Counted from the stretch's first letter, positions 32,656-42,278 are shown. The stretch is 64,000 bases of DNA from JAUIET01 sp045106985 (GCA_045106985.1 JBGCFQ010000020.1:1-64000), one strand, 5' to 3'. A program made the numbers and translations. The notes: generated from the letters alone by a model not told the origin.

Positions 32656-34017
32656 TTAAGCAGGTTCGCGCATTGTAACAAACTCCTCCGCGGACGTAGG
32701 GTGTATGCCAATAGTGTCATCAAAGTCTTGCTTGCTTGCTCCGGCTTTTAAGGCAACGCCCATACCCTGAATTATTTCACCCGCCTCAGGCCCCACCATA
32801 TGCACACCAAGAACACGCTGACTCTTATTGTCGACCAACATTTTCATAAAGGTCTTTTCAGGGCTGCCACTTAAAGTGTTTTTAAGGGCTCGGAAATGCG
32901 AGCGATAAACAGCAACATCTTCGAACTGCGCTCTAGCTTCATGCTCGCTGAGGCCCACTGTACCAATGTTAGGTTGGCAAAAAACAGCGGTAGGAATATT
33001 GCTGTAATCGAGTACCCGATTGCCACCGGCAAACTGACGATCAACAAAAACCATTGCCTCAGCAATCGCAACCGGCGTTAACTCTGGCGCATCAATGATA
33101 TCGCCAAGTGCGAACACTCCCGGCACAGACGTTTCATATCCGTCGTCAACAAGGATTTTTCCATTCGCCTTAAGATCCAGATTCAAAACCCCAATCCCGG
33201 CTTCATCAAGTAAGGGCCTTCTACCAGTCGCATACAAAATGCAATCTGACTCAATAGTGTCACCCGTATTAAGTGTTATTAGAAAATCATTCTCGCCTCG
33301 TTTATCTATAGAAGCGACATCGGTTTCTAGACGTATATCAATCCCCTTCTGTTGCATTTCTTCAGTAGCATGCATACCAAGATCAGCGTCGAATTGCTTC
33401 AACAATTTTGGGCCGCGGTAGAGCAATGTAGTAGAACAACCCAAACCATTAAAGATACCTGCAAACTCCACACCGATGTATCCGCCACCGACAACTACTG
33501 GGCGACTCGGCAAATTGTCCATGAAAAACACTTTGTTCGAGTCAATCACATGCTCGCTGCCTTTCATATTGGGTATGCTAGGCCAGCCGCCCATGGCCAA
33601 TAAAATTCGCTGCGCGGTTACGACTTTATCATTAATGCGCACCGAGCGATCGCTAACAACTTCTGCGCGCCCAAGGAGTGTTTCAACCCCGGCGTTATCA
33701 AGTAGCGACTTGTAGATACCATTCAAGCGCTCAATCTCACGAGTTTTATTATCGCGCAACGTAGGCCAATCCAACTCAGCAGAACCGTGGCTCCAACCGA
33801 AGCCAGTTGATGACTCAAAATCTTCAGCGTAATGAGACGCATAAACGAAAAGTTTTTTGGGCACACAGCCAACGTTGACACAGGTACCTCCAAGATATCG
33901 CTCTTCAGCAATCGCCACTCTTGCTCCCGTCGCAGCAGCCATTCTCGCAGCACGCACGCCGCCAGAGCCTGCGCCAATTACAAATAAATCGTAGTCGTAA
34001 GTCTGTTCTTCGCCCAT
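32656..34017 (-). CDS. gor: Glutathione-disulfide reductase
   Basis: A 453-residue flavoprotein disulfide reductase. The FAD loop is FVIGAGSGGVRAARMAA (residues ~12-28). The redox disulfide is Cys46-Cys51 in GGTCVNVGCVPKK. The NAD(P) domain has VVVGGGYIGVEFAGIFNGLG, and LYATGRRP and VFALGDI follow. The C-terminal catalytic pair is seen in HPTSAEEFVTM. The opening SGG....R.AA and the VPKKLFVYASHY run separate it from mercuric reductase and lipoamide dehydrogenase. It regenerates reduced glutathione with NADPH in the cytoplasm. The arylsulfatase gene follows closely on the same strand. Confidence 0.94.
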   Translation of the reverse strand: MGEEQTYDYDLFVIGAGSGGVRAARMAAATGARVAIAEERYLGGTCVNVGCVPKKLFVYASHYAEDFESSTGFGWSHGSAELDWPTLRDNKTREIERLNGIYKSLLDNAGVETLLGRAEVVSDRSVRINDKVVTAQRILLAMGGWPSIPNMKGSEHVIDSNKVFFMDNLPSRPVVVGGGYIGVEFAGIFNGLGCSTTLLYRGPKLLKQFDADLGMHATEEMQQKGIDIRLETDVASIDKRGENDFLITLNTGDTIESDCILYATGRRPLLDEAGIGVLNLDLKANGKILVDDGYETSVPGVFALGDIIDAPELTPVAIAEAMVFVDRQFAGGNRVLDYSNIPTAVFCQPNIGTVGLSEHEARAQFEDVAVYRSHFRALKNTLSGSPEKTFMKMLVDNKSQRVLGVHMVGPEAGEIIQGMGVALKAGASKQDFDDTIGIHPTSAEEFVTMREPA

Positions 34018-34142
34018 TTGCTCATCTACCTTGTTTGCAGAAGGGCATTATACGTTAGACGAACGCTTTTTTCTTTCGCGTTAAGACTAAATTCTCCGTC
34101 TTACCGTAATGGGCAGCTAGCCGATCGTCATTCTTGGGTCGC

Positions 34143-34382
34143 TCAGACCTCTATATCAATGTACTTGGCTTTGTGATGCTCGGGATCACGCTCGGAGTCT
34201 CGAGCAGATGGGCGATCTTTGTCGCGCTTGTGCGCGGGATCTCGCCGACGTTCTGTGGTTGTTACTGGCATTTGCGCGGCAACCTCTGCCGTTTCCTTGC
34301 TGGCTTTTACAGCTCCGCCTTTCCTGCTGCTGTTGTTTTCTGACGCGCTGCGTGTCGAGTTAATTACTGGAAAATTGATCAT
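34143..34382 (-). CDS. Small hydrophilic hypothetical protein
   Basis: A possible 79-residue protein starting at ATG 34382, which has GAGG four bases upstream. The frame extends to 34460 without a better start. The product is very hydrophilic and rich in Lys, Arg, Asp, Glu and Ser: VKASKETAEVAAQMPVTTTE then RRRDPAHKRDKDRPSARDSE, ending KAKYIDIEV. No family is recognised. Without this gene the interval 34018-34489 between gor and cysG would be 470 bases of unexplained DNA. An overlapping plus-strand frame (34134-34343) has no such start signal. It is plausible but unproven. Confidence 0.45.
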   Translation of the reverse strand: MINFPVINSTRSASENNSSRKGGAVKASKETAEVAAQMPVTTTERRRDPAHKRDKDRPSARDSERDPEHHKAKYIDIEV

Positions 34383-34489
34383 GTGTCCTCGCCTTTTGGG
34401 CTGGGTACAACTCACTCCCGGTTTAAAACATTGACTACCTTCTGCGCCCCTGTATTGCACGGGGTTCTAATTACTTTAACGACCGATGT

Positions 34490-35956
34490 CTATTCAACTT
34501 GATCATTTGGCGTAAACCAAGTGAGTTTTTCACGTAATTCCACCACACTACCCACAATTGTGATCGTAGGCGCTTGAATTTTGTGCTGTTTCGCCAGCGC
34601 TGGTATTTCCGCAAGCGTGCCACTGATTACGCGCTGCTTACTTGTTGTGCCTTGCTGTATAAGCGCAGTGGGCGTGTCAGGAGAGCGCCCATGCTCTATC
34701 ATCCTGGCGCTGATATCGGGCAAACCTACCAAACTCATGTAAAAAACCAGCGTTTGATGAGCGTCGATAAACTCATGCCAGGGTAAGTTCGGGGAGCCAT
34801 TCTTTAAATGACCAGTTACAAACCTCACAGACTGGGCATGATCACGATGTGTAAGCGGGATGCCTGCATAACAAGCGCAACCGGACGCCGCTGTGATGCC
34901 AGGTACTACCTGAAAATTGATGTTGTGCTGAGCAAGGTGTTCTATCTCTTCTCCGCCGCGGCCAAATATAAAGGGATCACCACCTTTTAGTCGCAGCACG
35001 CGTTCACCGGCAACAGCATGCTTTAGTAATAAATCATTGATCCCCTGTTGCGAGGTACTATGCTCTGCGCGTTGTTTACCTACGTAAAGTCGCTTGGCAT
35101 CACGACTAACCAACTCCAATATTTCAGGAGAAACCAGACGGTCATAAATAACAACGTCCGCCAACTGCATTAACCGCAGAGCTTTAAGAGTTAAAAGTTC
35201 AGGATCACCCGGCCCTGCCCCCACAAGAAAAACCTCACCGTCAAGGCTGAGTTCGGAATGATGCTCAAGCATTTCGTTTAGCTTGGTTTTCGCTTGTTGA
35301 ATGCGGCCACTAAAAACCAACTCGGCCACAGGACCATCAAGAATTGCCTCCCAAAAGCGTTGGCGACCCTGCTTATCAGGCAGGACCTTTGCTACCAATG
35401 GACCGAATTCAGCGGCAAGCTCATTCAGTGACCCATACTCAAACGGCAATAACGTTTCTAATTTTTGGCGCAACAATCTGGATAGAACAGGTGCTCGACC
35501 TGAAGACGAAATAGCAATTTTTAGCGAGCCGCGATCAACCAGCTCCGGAAAAGTAACGCTGGATAGACTAGGACGATCAAGGACGTTAATGAGTAGCGTT
35601 TGCTCTTTACAAAATGCCGCAAACTTCTTTGAGACAGCGATATCTTCTACTGCAACAACGCATAGAATTGCAGTAGCAAGCCACTGCGAGTCGCGCACTG
35701 CACTAAGCAGATCCACGTTTGAATCAAACAGATTCAGCGTACCGCCACTGTTATTGGTCAACTCAACTAATTCTTGCTCAACGACACCGTGCGAGAATAC
35801 ATGAAGTATAGCCCCAGCTTTTGCCAGCGAACGTGCGTTCGGCAACGCTTGACCGCAACCTCCAATTAGCAAACAACATTTGTCCTCAAGATCAAAACTA
35901 AGCGGAAGGCCAGTTGAGGGGCCTGGCGCAAGATTAAGGGATGGGTTAAGCGGCAT
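34490..35956 (-). CDS. cysG: Siroheme synthase CysG (fused SUMT and precorrin-2 dehydrogenase/ferrochelatase)
   Basis: A 488-residue fusion. Residues ~1-225 are the dehydrogenase/ferrochelatase half and ~230-480 the uroporphyrinogen III methyltransferase. The methyltransferase is canonical: VGAGPGDPELLTLKALRLM, VIYDRLVS, and LKGGDPFIFGRGGEE. In the first half the catalytic Asp (NVLDRP, Asp127, matching E. coli Asp104) and the ISSSGRAPVLSRLLR segment are kept. The NAD-binding loop, however, reads IGGCGQALPNARSLAKAGA where relatives have GGG.VA.RK, so the third Gly is Cys and the RK pair is PN. There is also an N-terminal extension of about 15 residues. Siroheme serves sulfite and nitrite reductases. 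It begins 12 bases after serS. Confidence 0.92.
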   Translation of the reverse strand: MPLNPSLNLAPGPSTGLPLSFDLEDKCCLLIGGCGQALPNARSLAKAGAILHVFSHGVVEQELVELTNNSGGTLNLFDSNVDLLSAVRDSQWLATAILCVVAVEDIAVSKKFAAFCKEQTLLINVLDRPSLSSVTFPELVDRGSLKIAISSSGRAPVLSRLLRQKLETLLPFEYGSLNELAAEFGPLVAKVLPDKQGRQRFWEAILDGPVAELVFSGRIQQAKTKLNEMLEHHSELSLDGEVFLVGAGPGDPELLTLKALRLMQLADVVIYDRLVSPEILELVSRDAKRLYVGKQRAEHSTSQQGINDLLLKHAVAGERVLRLKGGDPFIFGRGGEEIEHLAQHNINFQVVPGITAASGCACYAGIPLTHRDHAQSVRFVTGHLKNGSPNLPWHEFIDAHQTLVFYMSLVGLPDISARMIEHGRSPDTPTALIQQGTTSKQRVISGTLAEIPALAKQHKIQAPTITIVGSVVELREKLTWFTPNDQVE

Positions 35957-35968
35957 GATGTGTGCTAA

Positions 35969-37282
35969 CTAGCTAAGAATTGTGCTTTTACCACGCATGT
36001 AAGGCTGCAGTACTGCAGGCACGCGAACGCTTCCATCAGCATTCTGATAGTTTTCCAGTACGGCTACCAATGTGCGTCCAATCGCTAGACCCGATCCATT
36101 TAGAGTATGCAGCAATTCTGGCTTACCGGTTTCAGGGTTTCGCCATCTGGCCCCCATACGCCGTGCCTGATAGTCACCGAAATTACTGCAGGAAGAGATT
36201 TCACGATAGCTGTCTTGGCCAGGCAACCAAACCTCAAGGTCATAAGTGCGACGCGAACTTGCCCCCAGGTCGCCTGTGCATAGAATGACTTTACGATAAG
36301 GCAGCTCTAACAATTTCAGTATATTCTCAGCATGCCCGGTCAAGTCTTCATGCGCTTGCTGGCTTTCCGCGGGCGGCACAAACTGCACCATTTCAACTTT
36401 TTCAAATTGATGCTGACGAATCATACCGCGCGTATCGCGCCCATAACTGCCAGCTTCGCTTCGAAAGCAAGGGCTGTGACAGACCAGCTTCAATGGCAAG
36501 TTACCGAACGCTGGGTTATCTTGCTCGGACAGTATTTCGCCACGGGCGATGTTCGTTACGGGAACCTCAGCAGTTGGAATAAGATAGTATTGGCTGTCAC
36601 CGTCCATTTTTATCGCAAAGCTGTCTTCGGCAAACTTTGGAAGTTGCCCCGTTCCTGTCATAGATTCTGCATTGACCAAGAAAGGCACATATATCTCTTC
36701 GTAGCCATGCTGTTCAATATGGGTGTCCAACATAAACTGAATCAAAGCACGGTGCATTTGCGCGATATCCTGGCGCATAACAACAAATCGGCTGCCAGTG
36801 AGTTTTGCTGCAGTTTCAAAATCCATCCATGAATTGCGCTCGCCTAATGCAACATGGTCGACAGGTGGGAAATCGAACTTCGTAGGAGTGCCCCACTTCG
36901 ACAGCTCAATATTGGCACTTTCGTCTTTGCCTTCTGGCACATCCGAATCGGCAATATTGGGTAAACTCAGTAATAACTCATCAATTGTAGCGCGAACACC
37001 AAGTTGTTCTTGCTTAGCCGTCTCGAACTGCTCGTCTAACTTGCCCAGCGCTTGGGCCTGTTGCTGTTTGGCCTCCTCAACTGGCATTCCGCCTTTAATC
37101 AATTCGCCAATCTTCTTGGAGGAAGCATTACGTTCTGCTTGCAAGTCTTGCAACTTAACGTCTAATTGCTTTCGAAGTACGTCGTGGCTTGTGTAAAGAG
37201 CAGCATCAAAATCAGCGCCGCGGCGCTGCATTTCTCTAGCCACCAATTCGGCATCTCGGCGCAAGAGTTTTTCGTCTAACAT
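35969..37282 (-). CDS. serS: Serine-tRNA ligase
   Basis: A 437-residue class II synthetase. The N-terminal long antiparallel coiled coil (residues ~30-105, including LDVKLQDLQAERNASSKKIGELI) holds the tRNA-Ser extra arm. Class II motif 2 is seen in CHSPCFRSEAGSYGRDTRGMIRQHQFEKVE, quoted by its key FRSEAGS..RDTRG..R.HQF.K. Motif 3 is LNGSGLAIGRTLVAVLEN. Serine recognition TAEVPVTN is also visible. The ATG is at 37282. It is the fifth gene of the ftsK-lolA-rarA-crcB-serS-cysG strand block, an arrangement known from pseudomonads. Confidence 0.97.
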   Translation of the reverse strand: MLDEKLLRRDAELVAREMQRRGADFDAALYTSHDVLRKQLDVKLQDLQAERNASSKKIGELIKGGMPVEEAKQQQAQALGKLDEQFETAKQEQLGVRATIDELLLSLPNIADSDVPEGKDESANIELSKWGTPTKFDFPPVDHVALGERNSWMDFETAAKLTGSRFVVMRQDIAQMHRALIQFMLDTHIEQHGYEEIYVPFLVNAESMTGTGQLPKFAEDSFAIKMDGDSQYYLIPTAEVPVTNIARGEILSEQDNPAFGNLPLKLVCHSPCFRSEAGSYGRDTRGMIRQHQFEKVEMVQFVPPAESQQAHEDLTGHAENILKLLELPYRKVILCTGDLGASSRRTYDLEVWLPGQDSYREISSCSNFGDYQARRMGARWRNPETGKPELLHTLNGSGLAIGRTLVAVLENYQNADGSVRVPAVLQPYMRGKSTILS

Positions 37283-37333
37283 GTGGGTTCCTGGTTTTTT
37301 AGTTTACTAAATCGGAGGTTAAATAATAGGAGT

Positions 37334-37717
37334 TTACAACAGCCTTGCTGTGACAATAGCTAACCAGCAGCCAAGCACACACAGCGACATGCTCGCAATT
37401 ATATAGATAAACGCCTCGCTGTGGTGCCCGGCCTCTAGCATATGAACAGTATCTAGGGCGAATGTCGAAAAAGTAGTGAACGCCGCAAGAAAACCAACCA
37501 TCACAAAATGCCGCCACTCTGGAGACAGCTGCAAGCGCTCGATAAGCAAAACATATAGTGCGCCAATACATATTGACCCCACAACATTGACCACCAGGGT
37601 GGATAAGGGAACGCCCATAACTTCGTGAGTAATTCGCTGCTGGGCGAAATTAATTAAGAAATAGCGTGCCAAGGCACCAGTTGCCCCACCCACAGCAATC
37701 AACAAGACCGTTATCAC
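37334..37717 (-). CDS. crcB: Fluoride channel CrcB (Fluc)
   Basis: A 127-residue membrane protein with four helices. Signatures are VGGATGALARYF near the N-terminus, the pore Asn in STLVVNVVGSICIGAL, and VGFLAAFTTFSTFALD with the phenylalanine-box region. Fluc proteins form antiparallel dimers that export fluoride. GTG 37717 has AGGGA seven bases upstream and gives the normal length. The longer reading from 37792 overlaps rarA and adds a non-family N-terminus. No fluoride riboswitch-like leader is apparent, because the gene is inside an operon 31 bases after rarA. Confidence 0.92.
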   Translation of the reverse strand: MITVLLIAVGGATGALARYFLINFAQQRITHEVMGVPLSTLVVNVVGSICIGALYVLLIERLQLSPEWRHFVMVGFLAAFTTFSTFALDTVHMLEAGHHSEAFIYIIASMSLCVLGCWLAIVTARLL

Positions 37718-37748
37718 AGTGTATTCCCTAGCATGTCTGTCAATCTCT

Positions 37749-39074
37749 TCAATCAGGCTTGTGGCGGTAACGGCGCGTTGTAGCTCGCGCATTAAGCTTT
37801 TTAAGATGCTCTAGCTTGGCCGAAATCTTTTGCTCTAAGCCTCTATCGACAGGCCGATAGTACTGCGTATCGTCCAGTGATTCGGGAAAGTAGTTCTCAC
37901 CGGCAGCAAAGCCCTCAGGCTCATCATGTGCATACCGATACTCGGCGCCATGGCCCATACGTTCAGCCAATTTAGTTGGCGCGTTTCTAAGGTGTACAGG
38001 GACCTCGTGTGTAGAACTGTTGCGTACATGATCTGCAGCGCTTTTGTAAGCTACATAGACAGCATTGCTTTTGGGGGCGCACGCCAGATAAACCAGCGCC
38101 TGTGCAATCGCAAGCTCCCCTTCCGGACTACCCAATCGCTCAAAGGTCTGCAAGGCATCTAGAGAAAGGCTGAGAGCCCGTGGATCGGCATTGCCTATGT
38201 CTTCGCTGGCCATGCGCAGCATTCGCCGGCCAATATAGAGTGGATCACAACCACCATCGATCATGCGGCTGAACCAATAAAGGGTTGCATCCGGAGAACT
38301 GCCTCTTACCGACTTATGTAGAGCTGAAATCTGTTCGTAGAAAACATCACCGCCTTTATCAAACTTGCGCCAGCTATCCTGTAATACTGTATCTAACTGA
38401 CTTTTACCAATGTGCAATACACCTTGCTCGTCAGGTTCGGCAAGTTGTACCGCAAGCTCCAGTAAATTTAAGGAACGCCGTGCATCGCCGTCAGCCGATT
38501 GGGCCAGACGTGTCATTTCCTCGTGGTCAAAAATCAGGTCGCTATCAATTCTCAGCAGTGCACGATTAAGAACATGAACCAAATCCTCGGTGCTCAAGGG
38601 CTTCAGCACGTAAAGCCGGCATCTGGACAACAGGGCATTGTTTAGTTCAAACGATGGATTCTCGGTTGTTGCGCCAACAAATGTAACCGTTCCGTCTTCT
38701 ACGAAAGGAAGAAAAGCGTCTTGCTGCGATTTATTGAATCGATGGACTTCATCAACAAAAAGTATTGTTGCTTGCTGATTTATTGCATGGCGTTGCTGCG
38801 CACGCTCTACGGCGGCCCTAATATCCTTAACGCCCGCTAGAACCGCTGAGAGATGCTCTAGGGCTGCATCACTCGAAGCAGCCACCAAATGCGCCAAGGT
38901 GGTTTTACCGACGCCTGGCGGCCCCCAAAACAACATGGAGTGCAACTGCTGGGATTCAATCGCTCGACGCAGGGGCTTACCCTCGCCGATAATATGCTGC
39001 TGGCCGATGAATTCCTCGATGCTGTTAGGACGTAACAGCGATGCGAGCGGTTCATGAACGGGCGCATCAGCCAC
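37749..39074 (-). CDS. rarA: Replication-associated recombination protein A (MgsA/RarA AAA+ ATPase)
   Basis: A 441-residue AAA+ ATPase related to clamp-loader and RuvB proteins. It begins PLASLLRPNSIEEFIGQQHI. Walker A is GPPGVGKTTL near residues 51-60, and Walker B is ILFVDEVHRFNKSQQDAFLP near 104-123. Sensor 1 is GATTENPSFELN, and the RarA C-terminal tetramerisation region contains GGCDPLYIGRRMLRMASEDIG. It acts at stalled replication forks. Its start overlaps the lolA stop by eight bases, which implies translational coupling. Confidence 0.95.
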   Translation of the reverse strand: MADAPVHEPLASLLRPNSIEEFIGQQHIIGEGKPLRRAIESQQLHSMLFWGPPGVGKTTLAHLVAASSDAALEHLSAVLAGVKDIRAAVERAQQRHAINQQATILFVDEVHRFNKSQQDAFLPFVEDGTVTFVGATTENPSFELNNALLSRCRLYVLKPLSTEDLVHVLNRALLRIDSDLIFDHEEMTRLAQSADGDARRSLNLLELAVQLAEPDEQGVLHIGKSQLDTVLQDSWRKFDKGGDVFYEQISALHKSVRGSSPDATLYWFSRMIDGGCDPLYIGRRMLRMASEDIGNADPRALSLSLDALQTFERLGSPEGELAIAQALVYLACAPKSNAVYVAYKSAADHVRNSSTHEVPVHLRNAPTKLAERMGHGAEYRYAHDEPEGFAAGENYFPESLDDTQYYRPVDRGLEQKISAKLEHLKKLNARATTRRYRHKPD

Positions 39075-39786
39075 CGCTTTGGGTCAAAGTATTGTCAATC
39101 AGATCAACGTCATCAGGAACAGCAAAATCAAACAAGCTGTCATCAATTTCACCGTTCAGCGAAGCGCCACTGAAGGTGATTTCCGTTTTCTGCTGTAAGG
39201 AATCAAATATCGTCATCGCGCTTAAAAGTTCATTGCTTCCAAAACGAAATTCTATTGCACTGAACACACCGTCTGCCACCCTTGGGGTCAACAGAAATGC
39301 TTTTTCGTCACTGGCTACAAAGCTAATAGTAAAACTCTTTTCTAGCGCTTCAGGGTTGCCACCAAGTATTAGAGCTGGCGTTTGACTCAGATCTTCAGAC
39401 AAGGTACTAACGGTAACTTGCTCAAGGTCTACATCGTAGTGCCACAATCTTGAACCATTGCTTACGGTTACTGCATTGAAGGGTTCGGTACTTTCCCAGT
39501 AAAGCTTACCTGGTCGCCGAACCTTCGTTACTCCGGCACTGGCTTGCAGCTCTTCGCCCTGATCGTCATACACTGTTTGCGAAAATTTAGCGCTAAAACT
39601 TTGCATCGACGACAACAAAGCCTGGAATTGCTTAGTGGCTAATGCTTCGGACGCATACAGCGCCGACGATGAGAAGGAGAGGCTCAGTGCTGCAACAACA
39701 GTAATGCGCGCACTCCACTGCCAAAACAGTGGTTTATTGATAGCAAATCCACGCTCTTGCGAGCTGTTACTTTCTGTTGATAGCAT
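39067..39786 (-). CDS. lolA: Outer-membrane lipoprotein carrier protein LolA
   Basis: A 239-residue periplasmic chaperone precursor that takes lipoproteins from LolCDE to LolB. The mature part matches LolA: FQALLSSMQSFSAKFSQTVYD, GVTKVRRPGKLYWES, LWHYDVDLEQVTV, and TPALILGGN. ATG 39786 has AGG about five bases upstream. The signal peptide has a long n-region of about 27 residues before the hydrophobic core VVAALSLSFSSSALYA, which is unusual but still compatible with export. An upstream frame to 39870 overlaps ftsK. The gene lies between ftsK (43 bases) and rarA (overlap). Confidence 0.93.
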   Translation of the reverse strand: MLSTESNSSQERGFAINKPLFWQWSARITVVAALSLSFSSSALYASEALATKQFQALLSSMQSFSAKFSQTVYDDQGEELQASAGVTKVRRPGKLYWESTEPFNAVTVSNGSRLWHYDVDLEQVTVSTLSEDLSQTPALILGGNPEALEKSFTISFVASDEKAFLLTPRVADGVFSAIEFRFGSNELLSAMTIFDSLQQKTEITFSGASLNGEIDDSLFDFAVPDDVDLIDNTLTQSGG

Positions 39787-39829
39787 AGAACCTAGTAAGT
39801 CAGGATTGATGGGTTCGATATCGATGAAA

Positions 39830-42127
39830 CTAATCGCGCCTAGGAGCTGGTGCGAGAACTTCACGTGCACCGTTGTTGCCCATTTCGGTCACAACGCCCG
39901 CAGCCTCCATGGTTTCTATCATACGTGCGGCGCGATTATACCCAATACGTAACTTGCGCTGCACAGAAGATATTGAGGCCTTTCGCGTATGGGTCACAAA
40001 CTCTACCGCTTCATCATACAAGGGGTCAGACTCATCATCACCACCAGAAGTTCCGCCCATACCGGGCATACTGTCCTCTGCGGCACTGCCCTCGTCCAGC
40101 AAGCCATCAATATAATTTGGCGTGCCGCGCTTTTTCCAATCTTCAACGACCCGATGCACTTCATCATCTTCAACAAACGCCCCATGAACACGCACTGGAA
40201 CGCCGCTACCAGGAGGCAAATACAGCATGTCGCCGTGGCCCAGTAGTTGTTCGCCACCGCCCTGATCGAGAATGGTTCGTGAATCTACCTTACTCGACAC
40301 CTGGAAAGCGATTCGAGTAGGCACATTAGCCTTGATTAGACCTGTAATTACGTCCACCGAGGGACGTTGAGTGGCAAGAATTAAGTGTATACCCGCTGCC
40401 CTAGCCTTTTGCGCAATACGCGCGATCAGTTGCTCAACTTTTTTACCAACAATCATCATCATGTCGGCAAATTCATCGATTACCACTACAACCATCGGAA
40501 GAGTTTCCAACTCAGGCGCTGGCTCATCAGGATTTAGCAGCATATCAGCAACCCAGAGTGGGTCGGTTAAAGGAGTGCCGGCAGCAACCCCCTCTTCTAC
40601 CTTCTTGTTGTATCCAGCGACATTACGCACGCCCATCGCGGCCATGAGCTTGTAACGTCGCTCCATTTCAGCAACACACCACCGCAAGCCGTTAGCGGCG
40701 TCTTTCATGTCGGTGATGACAGGAGTTAGCAAATGTGGGATACCGTCATATACCGATAATTCCAGCATTTTCGGGTCTACCAGCAGCAGGCGCACTTCAG
40801 AGGGTCCGGCTTTGTAAAGCAAGCTTAGAATCATGGCATTAACGCCAACCGACTTACCAGAACCCGTTGTACCCGCCACTAAAAGATGTGGCATTTTCGC
40901 AAGGTCTGCAACGACAGGCTCTCCCGAGATATCGTGACCAAGCGCTATAGTTATCGGTGACTTGGATTTTTCATAGGCCTCTGAAGACAGCACATCTCTG
41001 AGGAAAACAATCTCTCTGTCCTCGTTAGGGATTTCAATACCAATGACAGATTTGCCAGGTATTACTTCCACCACTCGCACACTAATAACCGACAAGGATC
41101 GCGCAAGGTCTTTCGCGAGACTGCTGATTCGACTTGCTTTAGTGCCAGCTGCTGGTTGAATTTCAAAACGCGTAATCACTGGCCCGGGGTAAACTGCTAC
41201 CACTTGAGCCTCTATATTAAAATCAGCTAACTTGAGTTCGAGAAGCCGGGACATTGCCTCGAGAGCATCCTTTGAATAACCTTTTCTATCCGAAGATTGC
41301 GCTTCATCCAGCAAATTTAATGCCGGCAGGTCTCCGCTAACAGAGGTATCAAATAGGCGCCCCTGCTTTTCTTTTTGAACGCGTTCACTCGGCTTTGGCT
41401 TGTTGATCTTAGGTTCAATTTTAGGCGCCGGCCGACTCTTCCGCTGTTCAATATGAACCTCCACAGCATCGTGCCTACGCTTTTGCACCTGTTTCGCTTG
41501 GCGCCGGTCACGCCACTGATCAAACTCATGCTGGGAATATCCCCATGCCTCACCGAAGTTGTTGATCGACCATGCGCCAACGGTGTCCATTAATTTCAAC
41601 CACGATATGTCGGCAAAGATGGTAAGCCCAAACAATCCAATAGCCATCATGATGACGCGGCTGCCAAGCAGGTTAAATGCCGTTACAGAAACCTCGGCTA
41701 ACTCACGGCCAAAGAAACCACCCTGTCCAAATGGAAGTACACTGTAAGACTGAACGTTAAGCGACACTAGACAAGTGGCGCTCATCATCAACAACATGAA
41801 GCCTATAACACGAATAACAAAGGTCACCCATTCAAACTCGAAGTCAGGGTCACGATCTTGAAAAATCATCCAGCCACGCAATAACAACATAGCAGGGAAT
41901 AAATAGGCCATGATGCCGCACAGCGAAAACAAAACATCTGCAAACCAGGCACCACTGGCTCCCATCGCATTGCGCACCGCACCCGCGCCACCGGTATGCG
42001 ACCAACCAGGGTCTGCAGGGTCAAAGGTAAAAAGCGACAGCAACAAGTAGAGTCCTACTGCCAGCAAGCCGATAAAAATACCTTCACGGGCCCAGTGCCG
42101 CGATATGCTTGTTTCGGTATTTAACAT
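39830..42127 (-). CDS. ftsK: DNA translocase FtsK
   Basis: A roughly 765-residue DNA pump for chromosome segregation at the septum. The N-terminus has four hydrophobic helices (first IFIGLLAVGLYLLLSLF). A short linker of about 120 basic/Gln-rich residues follows, and then the motor, with Walker A VAGTTGSGKSVGVNAMI near residue 435 and VVVIDEFADMMM as Walker B. The C-terminal gamma winged-helix contains EFVTHTRKASISSVQRKL and GYNRAARMIE, which read KOPS sites. The linker is far shorter than in E. coli, as in many gammaproteobacteria. Start choice is uncertain: ATG 42127 fits the family, while a GTG at 42142 and a TTG at 42202 are also in frame and none has a strong ribosome-binding site. Confidence 0.95.
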   Translation of the reverse strand: MLNTETSISRHWAREGIFIGLLAVGLYLLLSLFTFDPADPGWSHTGGAGAVRNAMGASGAWFADVLFSLCGIMAYLFPAMLLLRGWMIFQDRDPDFEFEWVTFVIRVIGFMLLMMSATCLVSLNVQSYSVLPFGQGGFFGRELAEVSVTAFNLLGSRVIMMAIGLFGLTIFADISWLKLMDTVGAWSINNFGEAWGYSQHEFDQWRDRRQAKQVQKRRHDAVEVHIEQRKSRPAPKIEPKINKPKPSERVQKEKQGRLFDTSVSGDLPALNLLDEAQSSDRKGYSKDALEAMSRLLELKLADFNIEAQVVAVYPGPVITRFEIQPAAGTKASRISSLAKDLARSLSVISVRVVEVIPGKSVIGIEIPNEDREIVFLRDVLSSEAYEKSKSPITIALGHDISGEPVVADLAKMPHLLVAGTTGSGKSVGVNAMILSLLYKAGPSEVRLLLVDPKMLELSVYDGIPHLLTPVITDMKDAANGLRWCVAEMERRYKLMAAMGVRNVAGYNKKVEEGVAAGTPLTDPLWVADMLLNPDEPAPELETLPMVVVVIDEFADMMMIVGKKVEQLIARIAQKARAAGIHLILATQRPSVDVITGLIKANVPTRIAFQVSSKVDSRTILDQGGGEQLLGHGDMLYLPPGSGVPVRVHGAFVEDDEVHRVVEDWKKRGTPNYIDGLLDEGSAAEDSMPGMGGTSGGDDESDPLYDEAVEFVTHTRKASISSVQRKLRIGYNRAARMIETMEAAGVVTEMGNNGAREVLAPAPRRD

Positions 42128-42278
42128 TGAAAGGTGAATCACTTTAAAGACAGAGCCAACCGAGGAGCTTACCACCACCACCCGTGTTGGTTCAGCCAAC
42201 AATTCACGCCACGGTCACAGTAGAGTACCGTCCCAGTATTTCGCATAATTAAGCCATAGAGTACGTAGCACAAACATT

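Noticed and set aside
34134..34343. 69-codon plus-strand frame opposite the small hypothetical gene
   Set aside because: The opposite frame has a better start signal and a more protein-like charge pattern; only one of the two is likely and this one lacks support.
36332..37196. Long plus-strand frames opposite serS
   Set aside because: serS is unambiguous on the minus strand; these are antisense shadows.
37718..37792. Extended N-terminus for crcB overlapping rarA
   Set aside because: GTG 37717 has a good AGGGA site and gives the normal Fluc length; the extension has no family match.
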